DNA from: Bacteroidota bacterium
GTDB taxonomy: Bacteria; Bacteroidota; Bacteroidia; Chitinophagales; Chitinophagaceae
Direction of reading: 5' to 3'
NCBI GenBank assembly: GCA_005884665.1
Contig: VBAT01000019.1
Span: 37,563-101,562 of the forward strand
DNA: 64,000 nucleotides
Position 1 is the first letter of the stretch; each line of letters starts with the position of its first letter. This document shows, in pieces, positions 25,781 to 36,600 of the stretch. The notes under the pieces were generated by a model. The model was not told where the DNA came from. It saw only the letters and a list, made by a program, of their open reading frames with translations, and did not search any database. The position numbers were made by a program, and so were the translations under genes.

Positions 25781-26959
25781 ATGTCTAAATCAGTTTATAT
25801 AATCGGTTTCGCAAGAACTCCCATTGGCAGCTTAAGTGGTTCTCTGTCTGCAGTCTCTGCACCACAACTCGGCGCTACCGCTATTAAAGAAGCAATAAAA
25901 AGAGCAGGAGTGAAGGCGGAGGATATACAGGAAGTATTTATGGGCAACGTGGTCAGCGCAGGTATCGGCCAGGCGCCCGCGCAACAGGCGAGCATATTTG
26001 CAGGGATACCCACCAATGTGCCTTGCACTACCGTCAATAAAGTTTGTGCCAGTGGCATGAAGAGCATCATGCTTGGGGCGCAATCAATTCTCAATGGGGA
26101 TAATGATATCGTAGTTGCCGGCGGTATGGAAAGCATGAGCAATATTCCTTACTATCTCGACAAAGCAAGAAGCGGTTATCGCCTCGGTAATGGCAGCATC
26201 CAGGATGGGATACTGAAAGATGGTTTGTGGGACCCCTATAAAGATTACCATATGGGAAATGCAGGCGAACTCTGCAGCAGCACCTATAATATCACGAGAG
26301 AAGACCAGGACGCATTTGCAAAAGAATCGTATACCCGCGCCGCCAACGCCTGGAAGAGTTGTTATTTCAGCAAGGAAGTAACCCCGGTGACCATTGCCGG
26401 CAAAACACCTGTGACCGTTACAGAGGATGAGGAATTCAAGAAAGCGAATTTTGAAAAAATGCCTGCGCTGAAACCAGCTTTTCAAAAAGAAGGGACGATC
26501 ACTGCAGCAAATGCTTCTAAAATAAATGATGGAGCGGCAGCTGTTGTATTAATCAGTGAAAAAAAGATGAAAGAGCTGGGATTGAAACCACTGATGCGCA
26601 TAGTTTCATTTGCTGATGCATCACAGGCACCGGAATGGTTTACCACTACACCGATCAAAGCAATGAATAATGCTTTGAAAAAAGCAGGTCTGAAAGCTAG
26701 CGACATGGATTTCGCAGAGATCAATGAAGCTTTCAGTTGTGTAGCCATCGTCAATGCAAAAGAAGTTGGCATACCAATGGAAAAACTAAACGTATGGGGC
26801 GGAGCCGTAGCCCTGGGTCATCCTATTGGATGCAGCGGCGCAAGGATCACGGTGACACTATCGAATATTCTCCAGACCAATAAAGGTAAATATGGAATTG
26901 CGGGGATCTGCAATGGAGGGGGAGGAGCGAGTGCGATTATTATTGAGAATGTCTCATAA
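25781..26959 (+). CDS. Thiolase (acetyl-CoA C-acyltransferase)
   Basis: The start at 25781 (MSKSVYIIGFARTPIGSLSG) gives 392 residues, the normal thiolase length; the 54-codon extension is spacer. The acyl-accepting Cys is Cys89 in VNKVCASGMKS, and the second catalytic centre is GHPIGCSGARI with the proton-transfer Cys in GICNGGGGASA. The enzyme joins two acetyl-CoA units or cleaves 3-ketoacyl-CoA, in fatty-acid degradation, ketone or polymer metabolism. The product resembles biosynthetic acetyl-CoA acetyltransferases. It stands alone; repeat A2 begins 4 bp after its stop. Confidence 0.95.
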   Translation: MSKSVYIIGFARTPIGSLSGSLSAVSAPQLGATAIKEAIKRAGVKAEDIQEVFMGNVVSAGIGQAPAQQASIFAGIPTNVPCTTVNKVCASGMKSIMLGAQSILNGDNDIVVAGGMESMSNIPYYLDKARSGYRLGNGSIQDGILKDGLWDPYKDYHMGNAGELCSSTYNITREDQDAFAKESYTRAANAWKSCYFSKEVTPVTIAGKTPVTVTEDEEFKKANFEKMPALKPAFQKEGTITAANASKINDGAAAVVLISEKKMKELGLKPLMRIVSFADASQAPEWFTTTPIKAMNNALKKAGLKASDMDFAEINEAFSCVAIVNAKEVGIPMEKLNVWGGAVALGHPIGCSGARITVTLSNILQTNKGKYGIAGICNGGGGASAIIIENVS

Positions 26960-27243
26960 AAGCGAGATGCTGGATGCTGGATACTGGCCGCTGGATAACC
27001 CTACTGACATCGGCAGCACCTATCTAGCACCAATCGTCTCGCATCAAGCATCTGGCATCCAGCATCCAAAGACTATTGCTATGATCAGGTATGCTTTCAA
27101 GGCATTCTATATCCTTCTATAACAAACAGATAACCACCTAATTATCTTTTCAGCCTAATATTTGTGGCAATACTACCGACATAATGTGTCCTGGTTATTC
27201 ACATAGCCAATTCACACGTATTGCATCAACTAAAAACGATATT
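26960..27243. other. Intergenic region occupied mostly by repeat A2
   Basis: Repeat A2 fills 26964-27068. After it, 27070-27243 holds A+T-rich leader sequence for the DoxX-like gene. No other gene or clear promoter was found. Confidence 0.55.
26964..27068. repeat. Interspersed inverted repeat, family A, copy 2 (both arms)
   Basis: The left arm GAGATGCTGGATGCTGGATA (26964-26993) and the right arm CATCTGGCATCCAGCATCC (to 27068) are near reverse complements around a spacer of about 45 bp. The unit starts 4 bp after the thiolase stop codon. Confidence 0.85.
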
Positions 27244-27651
27244 ATGGATACCGCAATTCATGAAGCTGGAAAGGTTCAACAGACGTTGAGATTTACTTAC
27301 GGTCTGGTTCCAATTATTGCCGGGGCCGACAAATTCACTAACCTGCTTACTAATTGGGAAAATTATCTCAATCCTTCCATTGTAAAAATGTTACCGTTTA
27401 GCGCTTCGACGTTTATGTCTATCGTGGGAGTAATTGAGATCATAGCAGGTCTGCTGGTATTGATACGTCCACGTATCGGCGCCTATGTAGTGATGGCCTG
27501 GCTCATAGCTATTGCTTTGCAGTTGATCATCGGTCAAAATTATTACGATGTTGCCGTGCGAGACCTGGTGATGGCGATAGGTGCTTATTCGTTAGCAAGA
27601 CTTTCCGCAGTTTATCAGCCGGAGAAAAGAGTGAATTACGCGAATGCGTAA
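27244..27651 (+). CDS. DoxX-like four-helix membrane protein
   Basis: The start at 27244 (MDTAIHEAGKVQQTLRF) gives 135 residues. Four hydrophobic helices are visible: TYGLVPIIAGADKFTNLL, FMSIVGVIEIIAGLLVLI, GAYVVMAWLIAIALQLII and AVRDLVMAIGAYSLARL. The GxxxKF opening and the IRP loop recall DoxX/DoxD-type small membrane proteins, which are linked to redox or thiol metabolism in some species. No cofactor site is visible. The gene is followed at once by repeat A3. Confidence 0.65.
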   Translation: MDTAIHEAGKVQQTLRFTYGLVPIIAGADKFTNLLTNWENYLNPSIVKMLPFSASTFMSIVGVIEIIAGLLVLIRPRIGAYVVMAWLIAIALQLIIGQNYYDVAVRDLVMAIGAYSLARLSAVYQPEKRVNYANA

Positions 27652-27965
27652 GTGTATTGGATGCTGGCAGGAGGTCGAAAGTACGGAGCCTGAACAGGGA
27701 TGCTGGATGCTCGATACTGGATGCTATCATTGCGAGAGAAGCGAAGAAGTCAGTAGTACAGTCGCTACGGAGATCATCTAGCATCTGGTATCCAGCATCT
27801 AGCATCAACGTAGAATACTGGGGTAAGTTTTCATCATCCTTAGTAAAAAATTACTATTGGGGAGAATAGGATTATGAATTGGCATGGCGGGGTATGGTTT
27901 TTGGAAAGCTAGGCTGCGGCCAGATAGCTATTGTGAGTGAAGAATAGAAACCAAAACCGGACTGT
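27652..27965. other. Intergenic region with composite repeat A3/B
   Basis: The 314 bp hold the composite repeat A-B-A' (27655-27810), followed by about 155 bp before the GH9 start in which I see no clear promoter box or gene. Confidence 0.55.
27655..27810. repeat. Composite interspersed repeat A-B-A', copy A3
   Basis: The left A arm reads GATGCTGGATGCTCGATACTGG (from 27698), then the B word TCATTGCGAGAGAAGCGAAG (27727-27750), then the right A' arm CATCTGGTATCCAGCATCTAG (to 27808). The A arms are inverted with B nested between them. The unit begins 4 bp after the DoxX-like stop codon. Confidence 0.8.
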
Positions 27966-30413
27966 ATGAAAACCCGATCGACCTGCCTACTTTGTCTCGT
28001 GCTTATAGCTCATTTACCTTCTCTTGCTTTTTCTCCAGGTATTACTTCAAAACAAATCAAGATCGACCAGTTTGGTTATTTGCCGGGCAGCCGCAAAATC
28101 GCTGTGATCGTGGATCCCCAAACAGGTTATAATGCCGCCGAATCTTTTTCACCAGGCACCGGAACCAATCAATACCAGGTAAGAAACTGGTCTACCAATG
28201 CTGTTGTTTATTCAGGTACACTGGTAGCCTGGAATAGCGGTGCTACTCACACCCAAAGCGGCGACCGCGGCTGGAGATTTGATTTCACTCCTGTGACTAC
28301 AACCGGTTCCTATTATATCTATGACGTGGCAAATAATGTAGGCTCATATCGTTTTGAGATCAACAATAGTGTCTATACACAGGTATTGCAACAGGCCGCG
28401 AGAATGTTTTTTTACCAACGCGTGAATTTTGCCAAACAGCCGCCTTATGTTGATGCCAAATGGTCCGATGCAGCCGCTTTTAGCGGAATAAACCAGGATT
28501 ATGCAGCCCGGTCAAGATGGGATAAAACGAATGCAGCTACTGCACGGGATCTTCACGGCGGATGGTTTGATGCGGGCGATTGTAATAAATATGTGACGTT
28601 TACTTTAAGTCCTCTTTGCAATTTGCTGGAGACCTACCGTTCCTATCCAGCCTATTTTGCCGACAACTATAATATACCTGAATCCGGAAACGGCATACCC
28701 GATATACTGGATGAAGTAAAATGGGAGCTCGACTGGCTTACCCGTATGCAGGATGGCACAGGCACGAATGGTTTATTTTTAAAAGTGGGTGCAGATAACT
28801 ATAACGGCAGCTCACCGCCGAGCAGCGATCATAATCCCCGGTATTATGTTCCGGAATGTACTTCCGCAACGCTTACGGGGGCAGCAGTTTTTGCATTGGG
28901 CGCCATTGTTTATAAATCACTGGGCATTCCTGCCATGACCAATTATGGCAATGATCTTCAAACCCGGGCGATCAATGCCTGGAACAGGGCCAAAGTAACA
29001 ACCTCCAATTTCACCAGTTTTCAAACTACCTGTGATGACCAGAATATAGTTTCAGGTGATGCCGATGCGGATATTGATTCGCAAAAAGACCTGGTCGTGA
29101 TAGCTGCAGCTTATTTATTTGAAGCAACAGGTACTGCCGAATACCGCACCACATTCGATGCGCAGTATGTAAATGCAAGACCCTACAAGACCTCCTGGTG
29201 GGGGCCTTACTGGTCAGCAGCACATCATGCACTGCTTCGTTATACCAAAGCAACAGGCGCTACCGCATCGGTTGTAACTAATATCCGCAATTCAAAAGCG
29301 GGACAGAATGGTGTTTTAAGTATAACGGACTATAACAACAACACTGATCTTTACCGTTCTTTTATGCCGGATGCGCAGTATCACTGGAACAGTCATGAGG
29401 TAAAAGCCACCGCGGGCATCAATAATTTCGACTTCGCATCATACGGCATTAATCCCGCGCAAACTGCCCTGTACAAAGAAACAGGAGAAAGTTACCTGCA
29501 TTGGTTTCATGGCGTAAACCCGATGGGTAAAGTAATGCTGACGAATATGTATGCTTATGGCGGCGATAGCTGCGTCAACGAATTTTATCACAGCTGGTTT
29601 CGAGATGGGACCATTTGGGATAATGTTTTTACTTCCCTTTACGGTCCGCCGCCGGGATATGTGCCGGGTGGGCCTAATAAAGATTTTTCTATCCCGTCCA
29701 TGACGCCACCCGGAGGACAGCCACCGCAGAAAAGTTATAAGGAATGGAACACCGGATGGAATGGAACTTCCAATGAGAACTCCTGGGAGATCACTGAAGC
29801 CGGTATTTATACCCAGGCAGCTTATATCAGTCTACTGGTAAGAGTGATGGCCACAGGTCCGTCGGGTGTACTTCCTTTACATATCCTTTCGCTCAGAGCG
29901 GAAAGAAATGGAAACGATGCATTGTTGAAATGGGAAGTAGACAATCCAGATGAAGTAAAATCCTTCGAAGTGGAAAGTTCAAAGGATGGTACAAATTTTC
30001 GTCCAGTGGGGCAGGTTAATGCGGGAATTAGCATCACGCGCTATACTCTTATCGACCATGCGCCCGGAAGCAGGAATGTATTTTATCGCATCAAACAAAC
30101 GGATAAGATGGGAGAGATAGAATACTCACCTGTTGTTAAACTTCCCGGTACCGATAAGAACAATAGTCTTTCAGTGTATCCAAACCCGGCCAGGAGAGAG
30201 TTTGTCGTGAGTTACAATGCCGATGTGGCAGGTGAACTGGAGTTAAGAATAATGGATGCTTCGGGTAAACTGGTTCGACGAGAAAAGTGGATCCAATCAG
30301 GAGGAGTATCATCGAAGCAGGTATCGACAGAAGATATGCCCCCGGGACTGTATTTTGTCGGGCTTCATGATAAAAACACAATCAGGCAGGTTAAGTTAGT
30401 CGTTAGTCGCTAG
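27966..30413 (+). CDS. Glycoside hydrolase family 9 endoglucanase with T9SS sorting domain
   Basis: The 815-residue exported enzyme has a signal peptide, then an N-terminal Ig-like domain (about 25-125, opening ITSKQIKIDQFGYLPGSRK). The GH9 (alpha/alpha)6 catalytic domain (about 130-640) has LHGGWFDAGDCNKYVTF with the paired Asp that activate water, FHGVNPMGKVM, and the acid Glu in SWEITEAGIYTQAA. A linker with FEVESSKDGTNF (about 660-745) leads to a T9SS type A tail, YPNPARREFVVSY to GLYFVGLHDKNTIRQVKLVV. It should cleave beta-1,4-glucans at the cell surface. The final codons LVVSR and the stop lie inside repeat C2. Confidence 0.93.
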   Translation: MKTRSTCLLCLVLIAHLPSLAFSPGITSKQIKIDQFGYLPGSRKIAVIVDPQTGYNAAESFSPGTGTNQYQVRNWSTNAVVYSGTLVAWNSGATHTQSGDRGWRFDFTPVTTTGSYYIYDVANNVGSYRFEINNSVYTQVLQQAARMFFYQRVNFAKQPPYVDAKWSDAAAFSGINQDYAARSRWDKTNAATARDLHGGWFDAGDCNKYVTFTLSPLCNLLETYRSYPAYFADNYNIPESGNGIPDILDEVKWELDWLTRMQDGTGTNGLFLKVGADNYNGSSPPSSDHNPRYYVPECTSATLTGAAVFALGAIVYKSLGIPAMTNYGNDLQTRAINAWNRAKVTTSNFTSFQTTCDDQNIVSGDADADIDSQKDLVVIAAAYLFEATGTAEYRTTFDAQYVNARPYKTSWWGPYWSAAHHALLRYTKATGATASVVTNIRNSKAGQNGVLSITDYNNNTDLYRSFMPDAQYHWNSHEVKATAGINNFDFASYGINPAQTALYKETGESYLHWFHGVNPMGKVMLTNMYAYGGDSCVNEFYHSWFRDGTIWDNVFTSLYGPPPGYVPGGPNKDFSIPSMTPPGGQPPQKSYKEWNTGWNGTSNENSWEITEAGIYTQAAYISLLVRVMATGPSGVLPLHILSLRAERNGNDALLKWEVDNPDEVKSFEVESSKDGTNFRPVGQVNAGISITRYTLIDHAPGSRNVFYRIKQTDKMGEIEYSPVVKLPGTDKNNSLSVYPNPARREFVVSYNADVAGELELRIMDASGKLVRREKWIQSGGVSSKQVSTEDMPPGLYFVGLHDKNTIRQVKLVVSR

Positions 30414-30423
30414 TCGTGAGTAA
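30391..30423. repeat. Interspersed repeat, family C, copy 2, across a stop codon
   Basis: TTAGTCGTTAGTCGCTAGTCGTGAGT overlaps the last codons and TAG stop of the GH9 gene. It is the same word as in C1 (15667) and C3 (62325). A4 and B follow it directly. Confidence 0.75.
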
Positions 30424-30425
30424 TC

Positions 30426-30512
30426 AGGATGCTAGATGCTGGTCGCTGGATACCGAGAAGCAATTGGATGTCGCTTACGCTCCCTCGTCATTGCGAGCGG
30501 AGCGAAGCGATC
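30426..30512. repeat. Composite repeat A-B, copy A4
   Basis: The A arm GATGCTAGATGCTGGTCGCTGG (30428-30456) is followed by the B word CGTCATTGCGAGCGGAGCGAAGCGA (30486-30512). With C2 just before it, the order is C-A-B, the same as at 62325-62425. No right A arm is present; the PorE-like gene ends 20 bp later. Confidence 0.75.
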
Positions 30513-30531
30513 TGGGGCAAAACAGGGCCTG

Positions 30532-32601
30532 TTAATTCTTTTTTACATTGATCAATGCACGACGGTTCTTACTTCGTCCGTCGGGATTATCCCGACCGTT
30601 GATAAGTTCCATTTCTATGGGGCAGCACGCGCCGAATGATACAAAGGTCACGCGGCTTGCTTCAATACCCTTTTTGATGAGGTAGTCCGCGCAGGCTCTT
30701 GCACGTTTGTCAGAAAGCTTCGCATTGTACTGTGCCGATCCCAGGCCATCGGTATAACCGGAGATCTGTATCGTCGCGGCCGGATTATCCACCAGCATGG
30801 TATAGATTGAATCCATTTTGGAGACAGCCTCACCCTTTAACAAACTCCTGTCGAACTCGAAGAAAACTGTAACTACATCTTCGGCTTTAATCACCAATGG
30901 TTCTGGTTCTTTAGGTTTTTCTTCAGGTATCTTCTCGATACAGATGGTGACGTTGACCAGGTTATCGGTCAGCAGGTCGGTTTCATCAGTTTTTTCGGGT
31001 CTGAACAACGAAGCAGATTCGAGATATTGATCTTTACTGATGGTCAATGAAAGTTCGCGGTATATTCCCGAGCCGATCTCGAAAATAAAGTTTCCGTTAT
31101 CATCAGTAGTGGTAGTCCAGTTTTTGCCCGACGCATCTTTCAATACCACTTTCGCATAGGCAGCCGGCTGATTATCCTGGCAATCGTTGATGATTCCGGT
31201 AAGACGTTTGTTCTTTGGAGCCTTTGTTATTTTATACGATTCAAGACAGCAGCCACTGCCGCGGTCGGAACTGACGATCGCATTACTTAAGAGTGGCTCC
31301 TGCTCAGGAGCAAAAAAGTAAATATCATCTTTCTGGGAGTTCACTGGATAACCCAGGTTCTCAGGATCTTTCCAGGTAAGCTCACTTCCTTTTGCGGAGA
31401 ACAGGTCATAGCCGCCCATGCCTTCTCTTCCATTGGAAGAAAATACAAGCGTGTTGCTGCTGTTTTGATAGAAGGGAGCCTGCTCATCACTCTTTGTATT
31501 AATGACAGCACCGGCATTAACGGGCTCACCGGTAGTTCCATCTTCTTTCAATGGTGCATACCAGATATCGAAGCCACCGGCTCCGCCAGGTCTGTCGGAA
31601 GCGAAATACAGGTACTTCCCATCAGGAGTGCAGAAGGGTTGTTTGCTATTGGCAGCATCTGTATTGATCGATGGAACAAGAACAGGAGCGCTCCAGCCAT
31701 TATCCTGTTTAGTAGAATAATAGATGGAAGATACAGTTTGTCCTTTTTCTTTTTTCCACTGGGAAAAATAAAGATATTTTCCATCAGCGCTAACTGTGCC
31801 GGCCCCCTGGTTGGTGATTGGACCTGCAGATGGGATCGCAACCGGGATCAGGTTCTCAAGGCTCCCGTTGTTTAATGTTGCATAGAACAGGCGGGCATGG
31901 TAAGGATTCACGCCATTCACCTGTATCGAATCCGGTTGTGTGCTGCTAATCAAAAATTGATTGTCACTCACACGAACCGGGGCAAATGCACCTTTTTCAT
32001 GGCTATCCGGTATTTCGATTTTTTGTGTTTTGAATAAAACAGAATCAGGTCGCGCCAGCTGTTGCTGGATAAAATTCAGTGTTTGCAATTCTTTCTTCGC
32101 ATCCTGGTAATATTGGGCACTTTCATCATTAATATTTAAATACTGCTCCAGGATCTCTTTCGCCGAAGCATAATGGCCGAGACTTCTCTCACATATTGCC
32201 TGCCAGTAAAGGGCACTGCTATATTTGGCTGGATCTTTTTCAGCGCAAGCTTTATAAAGATCAGCTGCTTCCTGCCAGTAATTGGCCAAACGATAAGCCT
32301 CTGCCTGTTTAAAAAGAATATCCGTGCGGGACATGCTGATATTGCCAGCCGTTGTCCTTCTCGATTTAACATTCAGGGGAAAATCGCTTTTCTCCATTTC
32401 CTTTTTTGGGTTGAGAAACTGACCATACAAATTAGCAGCGGTATAATATTCACCGGCCGCGAAATACTGGTCTCCCAACTGCAGTGCGTTCTTTTGCACG
32501 GGTTTCTTTGATTTCAGCAACTGGCTATGTGCAGGTATCCAGCAGGCGGACACCGCAATAGCTATTAAAAACCGGCTTATCACTTTCATAGGAATATTCA
32601 T
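30532..32601 (-). CDS. PorE-like T9SS envelope protein (TPR, PD40 propeller, CRD, OmpA)
   Basis: The 689-residue exported protein has the four-part layout of PorE: TPR-like helices (about 30-190, LGDQYFAAGEYYTAANLYGQF), a PD40 beta-propeller (about 215-455, with repeated SADGKYLYFS and TPDGKYLYFASDRPGG), a carboxypeptidase-regulatory-like domain (about 465-545) and a C-terminal OmpA peptidoglycan-binding domain (about 575-689, IQISGYTDGLGSAQYNAKLSDKRA). It should anchor the outer-membrane side of a T9SS or adhesin apparatus to the cell wall. Start 32601 is used; an ATG at 32589 is also possible. It is the last gene of the adhesin-PorP-PorE trio. Confidence 0.88.
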   Translation of the reverse strand: MNIPMKVISRFLIAIAVSACWIPAHSQLLKSKKPVQKNALQLGDQYFAAGEYYTAANLYGQFLNPKKEMEKSDFPLNVKSRRTTAGNISMSRTDILFKQAEAYRLANYWQEAADLYKACAEKDPAKYSSALYWQAICERSLGHYASAKEILEQYLNINDESAQYYQDAKKELQTLNFIQQQLARPDSVLFKTQKIEIPDSHEKGAFAPVRVSDNQFLISSTQPDSIQVNGVNPYHARLFYATLNNGSLENLIPVAIPSAGPITNQGAGTVSADGKYLYFSQWKKEKGQTVSSIYYSTKQDNGWSAPVLVPSINTDAANSKQPFCTPDGKYLYFASDRPGGAGGFDIWYAPLKEDGTTGEPVNAGAVINTKSDEQAPFYQNSSNTLVFSSNGREGMGGYDLFSAKGSELTWKDPENLGYPVNSQKDDIYFFAPEQEPLLSNAIVSSDRGSGCCLESYKITKAPKNKRLTGIINDCQDNQPAAYAKVVLKDASGKNWTTTTDDNGNFIFEIGSGIYRELSLTISKDQYLESASLFRPEKTDETDLLTDNLVNVTICIEKIPEEKPKEPEPLVIKAEDVVTVFFEFDRSLLKGEAVSKMDSIYTMLVDNPAATIQISGYTDGLGSAQYNAKLSDKRARACADYLIKKGIEASRVTFVSFGACCPIEMELINGRDNPDGRSKNRRALINVKKN

Positions 32602-32621
32602 TTAACGATGAATCATTTTTT

Positions 32622-33644
32622 TTAAAGTCTCGAGCAGCGGATAAAATCAAAGATGCTCTGCGAGCCGTTTCTCTTCACGTACGATATGCTTAGTTCGAAA
32701 CTATTTACATGTTTTGCCATCGATCCCAGGTTCGATGTATTGGCATCATAGCTCAATCCCACGATAAAATTCCGGTAGTCAAACCCGATAAATGGGGCAA
32801 GCGCGTCTTTATGGCGGTAGTAGGCACCGATCATTATATCTGTTTCAGGGTTGACATTATACTGCAGGTATGTTCCAAGCATCGCTTCGCTTGCAGTACC
32901 CTGGCGCATGTACATCACATGAGGAATAATGCTGAAACGATCCGACATATTGAAGCTTACACCACCATGAATAGTGTACCGCATTGGGATAGTATTAAGC
33001 TCTTCGCTTTGCGTGGAAATGATTGGATCCTTTGGACGATTGATATGATATACGGAGAACCCTCCAAACGCATTGATCTTTTTATCGGCACCTCCATCAT
33101 AGTATAGAGCTCCTGCACCGACATCGAGAGTAGTTGAAGATGTCCTGGCAAAAGATTCTGTTGTCGGGTTGGATGCATTATAACCGGTTACAGGATTCCA
33201 TTGTTCACCCCATTTGAATTTGGATTCGTCAACCCTCCGGTTAATGATACCACCCTGCATTGCCAGAACGATGTGATGGTTATTATCTTTCCCAAATTTG
33301 ACGCCTGTGTAAGCAACAGTGGCATAAGCGGTGAGATAATTGAAGCCGCCATCACCAGCTGACTGGTTTAGCAGGCTTGCACCCAGTGCAATGTTCTTAT
33401 TGGTGCGTGTGTCAAACGATGCGCCGATCGTGCGGTAAGGGTTGCTGATGCTTCCCCATTGCGTACGATAGATAGCCGACACACGATATTCACCGTCGCT
33501 GCTGCCTGCCAGCGCCGGGTTGATATACATCGGGTAGGTATAGTTTTGTGTAAAGTGCGGATCTGTCTGGGCCATGGCGCGTGTTGCAAACGCCAGGATC
33601 AAACAGCTAAACCAACCGGATCTTTGCAGGGTTTTATTTTTCAT
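32622..33644 (-). CDS. PorP/SprF family type IX outer-membrane protein
   Basis: The 340-residue protein has a signal peptide (ending ATRAMAQ) and the family opening TDPHFTQNYTYPMYINPALAG, followed by alternating amphipathic strands typical of a 14-stranded outer-membrane barrel. It ends FELSISYVKR before a short tail. PorP and SprF work with T9SS; SprF is needed for surface delivery of its neighbour adhesin SprB. The gene lies between the adhesin (31 bp upstream) and the PorE-like gene (20 bp downstream), so the three form one operon. Confidence 0.92.
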   Translation of the reverse strand: MKNKTLQRSGWFSCLILAFATRAMAQTDPHFTQNYTYPMYINPALAGSSDGEYRVSAIYRTQWGSISNPYRTIGASFDTRTNKNIALGASLLNQSAGDGGFNYLTAYATVAYTGVKFGKDNNHHIVLAMQGGIINRRVDESKFKWGEQWNPVTGYNASNPTTESFARTSSTTLDVGAGALYYDGGADKKINAFGGFSVYHINRPKDPIISTQSEELNTIPMRYTIHGGVSFNMSDRFSIIPHVMYMRQGTASEAMLGTYLQYNVNPETDIMIGAYYRHKDALAPFIGFDYRNFIVGLSYDANTSNLGSMAKHVNSFELSISYVKRNGSQSIFDFIRCSRL

Positions 33645-33675
33645 TTTCTATAGGATATTAGATGAATAGTTTTGT

Positions 33676-36600
33676 TTATCGTACAAGGGTGATCGAACCT
33701 TTCAGGTCAACCGTTCTTCCATCGGATAAGGTCGCTTTCAGGATATAGACATACACACCCACCGGTTGGGCATTTCCTTTATGTCTTCCATCCCAGCCCT
33801 GTAACTTGTTAGTGATGCTCGCGATCTGTTGTCCCCATTGATTAAAGATGCGCATATCGAGTTTATCAATGTAGTTGCCATAGACATACAGGATATCGTT
33901 TTTGCCATCACCATTCGGTGAGAATACGTTGGGCACAAACACATCTTTGTTAAGCGGCAATACAGTAATACGGTATTGTTGTGCAAGACCGGAACATCCA
34001 TTGATATTAGGTGTAGCCGTTATCACAGCCGTTTTAGGTGCGTTGGTCCGGTTGATCGCGATAAATGAAGGAACAGTACCGATACCTGGTTCGGTCAAAC
34101 CGATAGAAGGGTCGGAATTGGTCCAATGAACCTGCGAACCCGGTGTTGAGATGAAATTATATTCGGGAACAGTTGCTCCATCATAAACTGTAGTATCTGC
34201 TCTCACGCTTGATGTCGGAACAATATTCACTTCAAGAATAAAGCTGGCGCTGTCGGCACATTGACCTGCGTCAGGGGTGAATACGTAGAAACCGTTGACC
34301 ATATTGTCAATGACAGCCGGGTTCCATGTACCAGTGACTCCATTTGTTGATGTCAGTGGCAATGTGGGCACAGAAGACCCAACGCAAACTGATTGGAAAG
34401 TTCCAAAGTTGAAAGCAGGTTCGAGAATGGGATTTACCGTTACCGTAAATGTGAACGGCAACACGCATCCGCCGCCTGCTGCGGTGAATACATAAGTTCC
34501 GTTGGTTTGATTGTTTACAACGGCAGGATTCCATGTACCGTTTATTCCATTATCGGACGTGCCGGGAAGTGTTGGTACGATTCCACCGGCGCAAATTGAT
34601 AATGTATTACCAAAACTAAATACCGGTATCAGGTTTGGAGTTACAGTTACAGTGAATGTCACAGGTCCCGTTACGCACTGACCCGCGGTCGGGGTGAATG
34701 TATATGTAGCCGGGTTTTGATTATCTACCACGGCCGGGCTCCATGTGCCCGTTATTCCATTCGTTGATGTTGTAGGCAGAGTTGGTACAGTTCCCCCTGC
34801 ACAAATAGTAAGTGTTGTTCCAAAGCTGAACGCAGGAGTAAGATTTGGATTAACCGTAACATTAAATGTCGTCGGCAATGCGCAGACTCCCGATGTTGGT
34901 GTAAATGTATAAGTGCCGGAGTTTTGATCGTCTACCACAGCCGGATTCCAGGTGCCAGTTATTCCATTCTGTGACGTACCGGGTAATACTGGTACAGATC
35001 CACCTGCACAAATGGTCAATGTAGTTCCAAAGCTGAATGTTGGTGTGATATTCGGATTAACGGTTACTGTAAATGTTATGGGTACTGCACATTGACCCGC
35101 TGTCGGGGTAAATGTATAAGTACCGGAATTTTGATTATTAACTGTTGAAGGACTCCATGTACCTGTAATACCATTGTCAGATGGTGTATACAGGGTAGGT
35201 ACCGAACCACCTGCACAAATGGTTAATGTAGTTCCGAAACTGAATGTCGGTGTAACGATCGGATTAACGGTTACTGTAAATGTTGTTGGTACTGCGCATT
35301 GACCTGCTGTTGGCGTAAATGTATATGTACCGGAATTCTGGTTATCTACTACAGATGGGCTCCAGGTTCCGTTTATGCCGTTTATGGATGTAGTGGGAAG
35401 GATCGGCACATTTCCACCGGTACAGATTGACAATGTTGTCCCGAAACTGAATGTTGGTGTAAGGTTCGGGTTGACAGTTACCGTGAATGTTGCCGGCAAA
35501 GCACATTGGCCCGCTGTTGGTGTGAATGTATAAACACCGGAATTCTGGTCGTCAACCACTGCGGGATTCCAGGTTCCCGTAATGCCATTCTGTGATGTAC
35601 CAGGCAGTGTTGGAACGGTTCCGCCCGCACAAATGGTCAATGTCGTTCCAAAACTGAATGAAGGTGTGATATTGGGGTTAACAGTCACCGTGAAACTAAA
35701 TGGTAAAGCACATTGTCCCGCAGTCGGTGTGAATGTATACGTACCAGTACTCGTGTTGCTTACTACCGAAGGACTCCATGTACCGGTGATACCATTATCG
35801 GATGTTGTGGGTAAGCCGGGTACTGAACCTCCCGAACAGATCGTCATGTCACCAAAGCTGAAGGTTGGAGTAACATTTGGATTAACGGTTACTGTAAATG
35901 TTACCGGCACTGCGCATTGACCTGCCGATGGCGTAAATGTATAAACGGCCGAGTTCTGGTTATCTACTGCCGAAGGACTCCAGGTTCCCGTGATACCATT
36001 CTGTGATGTGCCAACAAGAGTAGGAACGATTCCACCCGCGCATATTGTCAATGTTGTTCCGAAACTGAATGTTGGTGTAATATTCGGGACGACAGTCACT
36101 GTAAATGTTGCTGGCAATGCACATTGGCCTGCATCAGGAGTAAATGTGTATGTACCCGAGTTCTGATTATCTACCACGCCTGGATTCCAGGTGCCGGTGA
36201 TACCATTAAGTGATGTGTTTGGTAAAACTGGAACAGTTCCGCCCGCGCAAATGATCAATGATGTTCCAAAACTGAATGTCGGTGTTATTTTCGGGTTGAC
36301 TGTTACAGTAAATGAAAAAGGCAACGCACAAAGACCAGCGGTAGGAGTAAACGTGTATGTACCCGAACTGGTGTTGCTGACAACCGAAGGACTCCATGTG
36401 CCGGTAACGCCGTTATCAGATGTTGTTGGCAGGGTTGGCACCGAACCTCCTGAACAGATGGTCATATCTCCGAAGCTGAATGTGGGTATCACATTCGGGT
36501 TGACGGTTACGCTGAATGTTGTTGGCACCGCGCATTGGCCTGCTCCCGGTGTAAATGTATAAGTACCCGAGTTCTGGTTATCTACAACAGAAGGGCTCCA

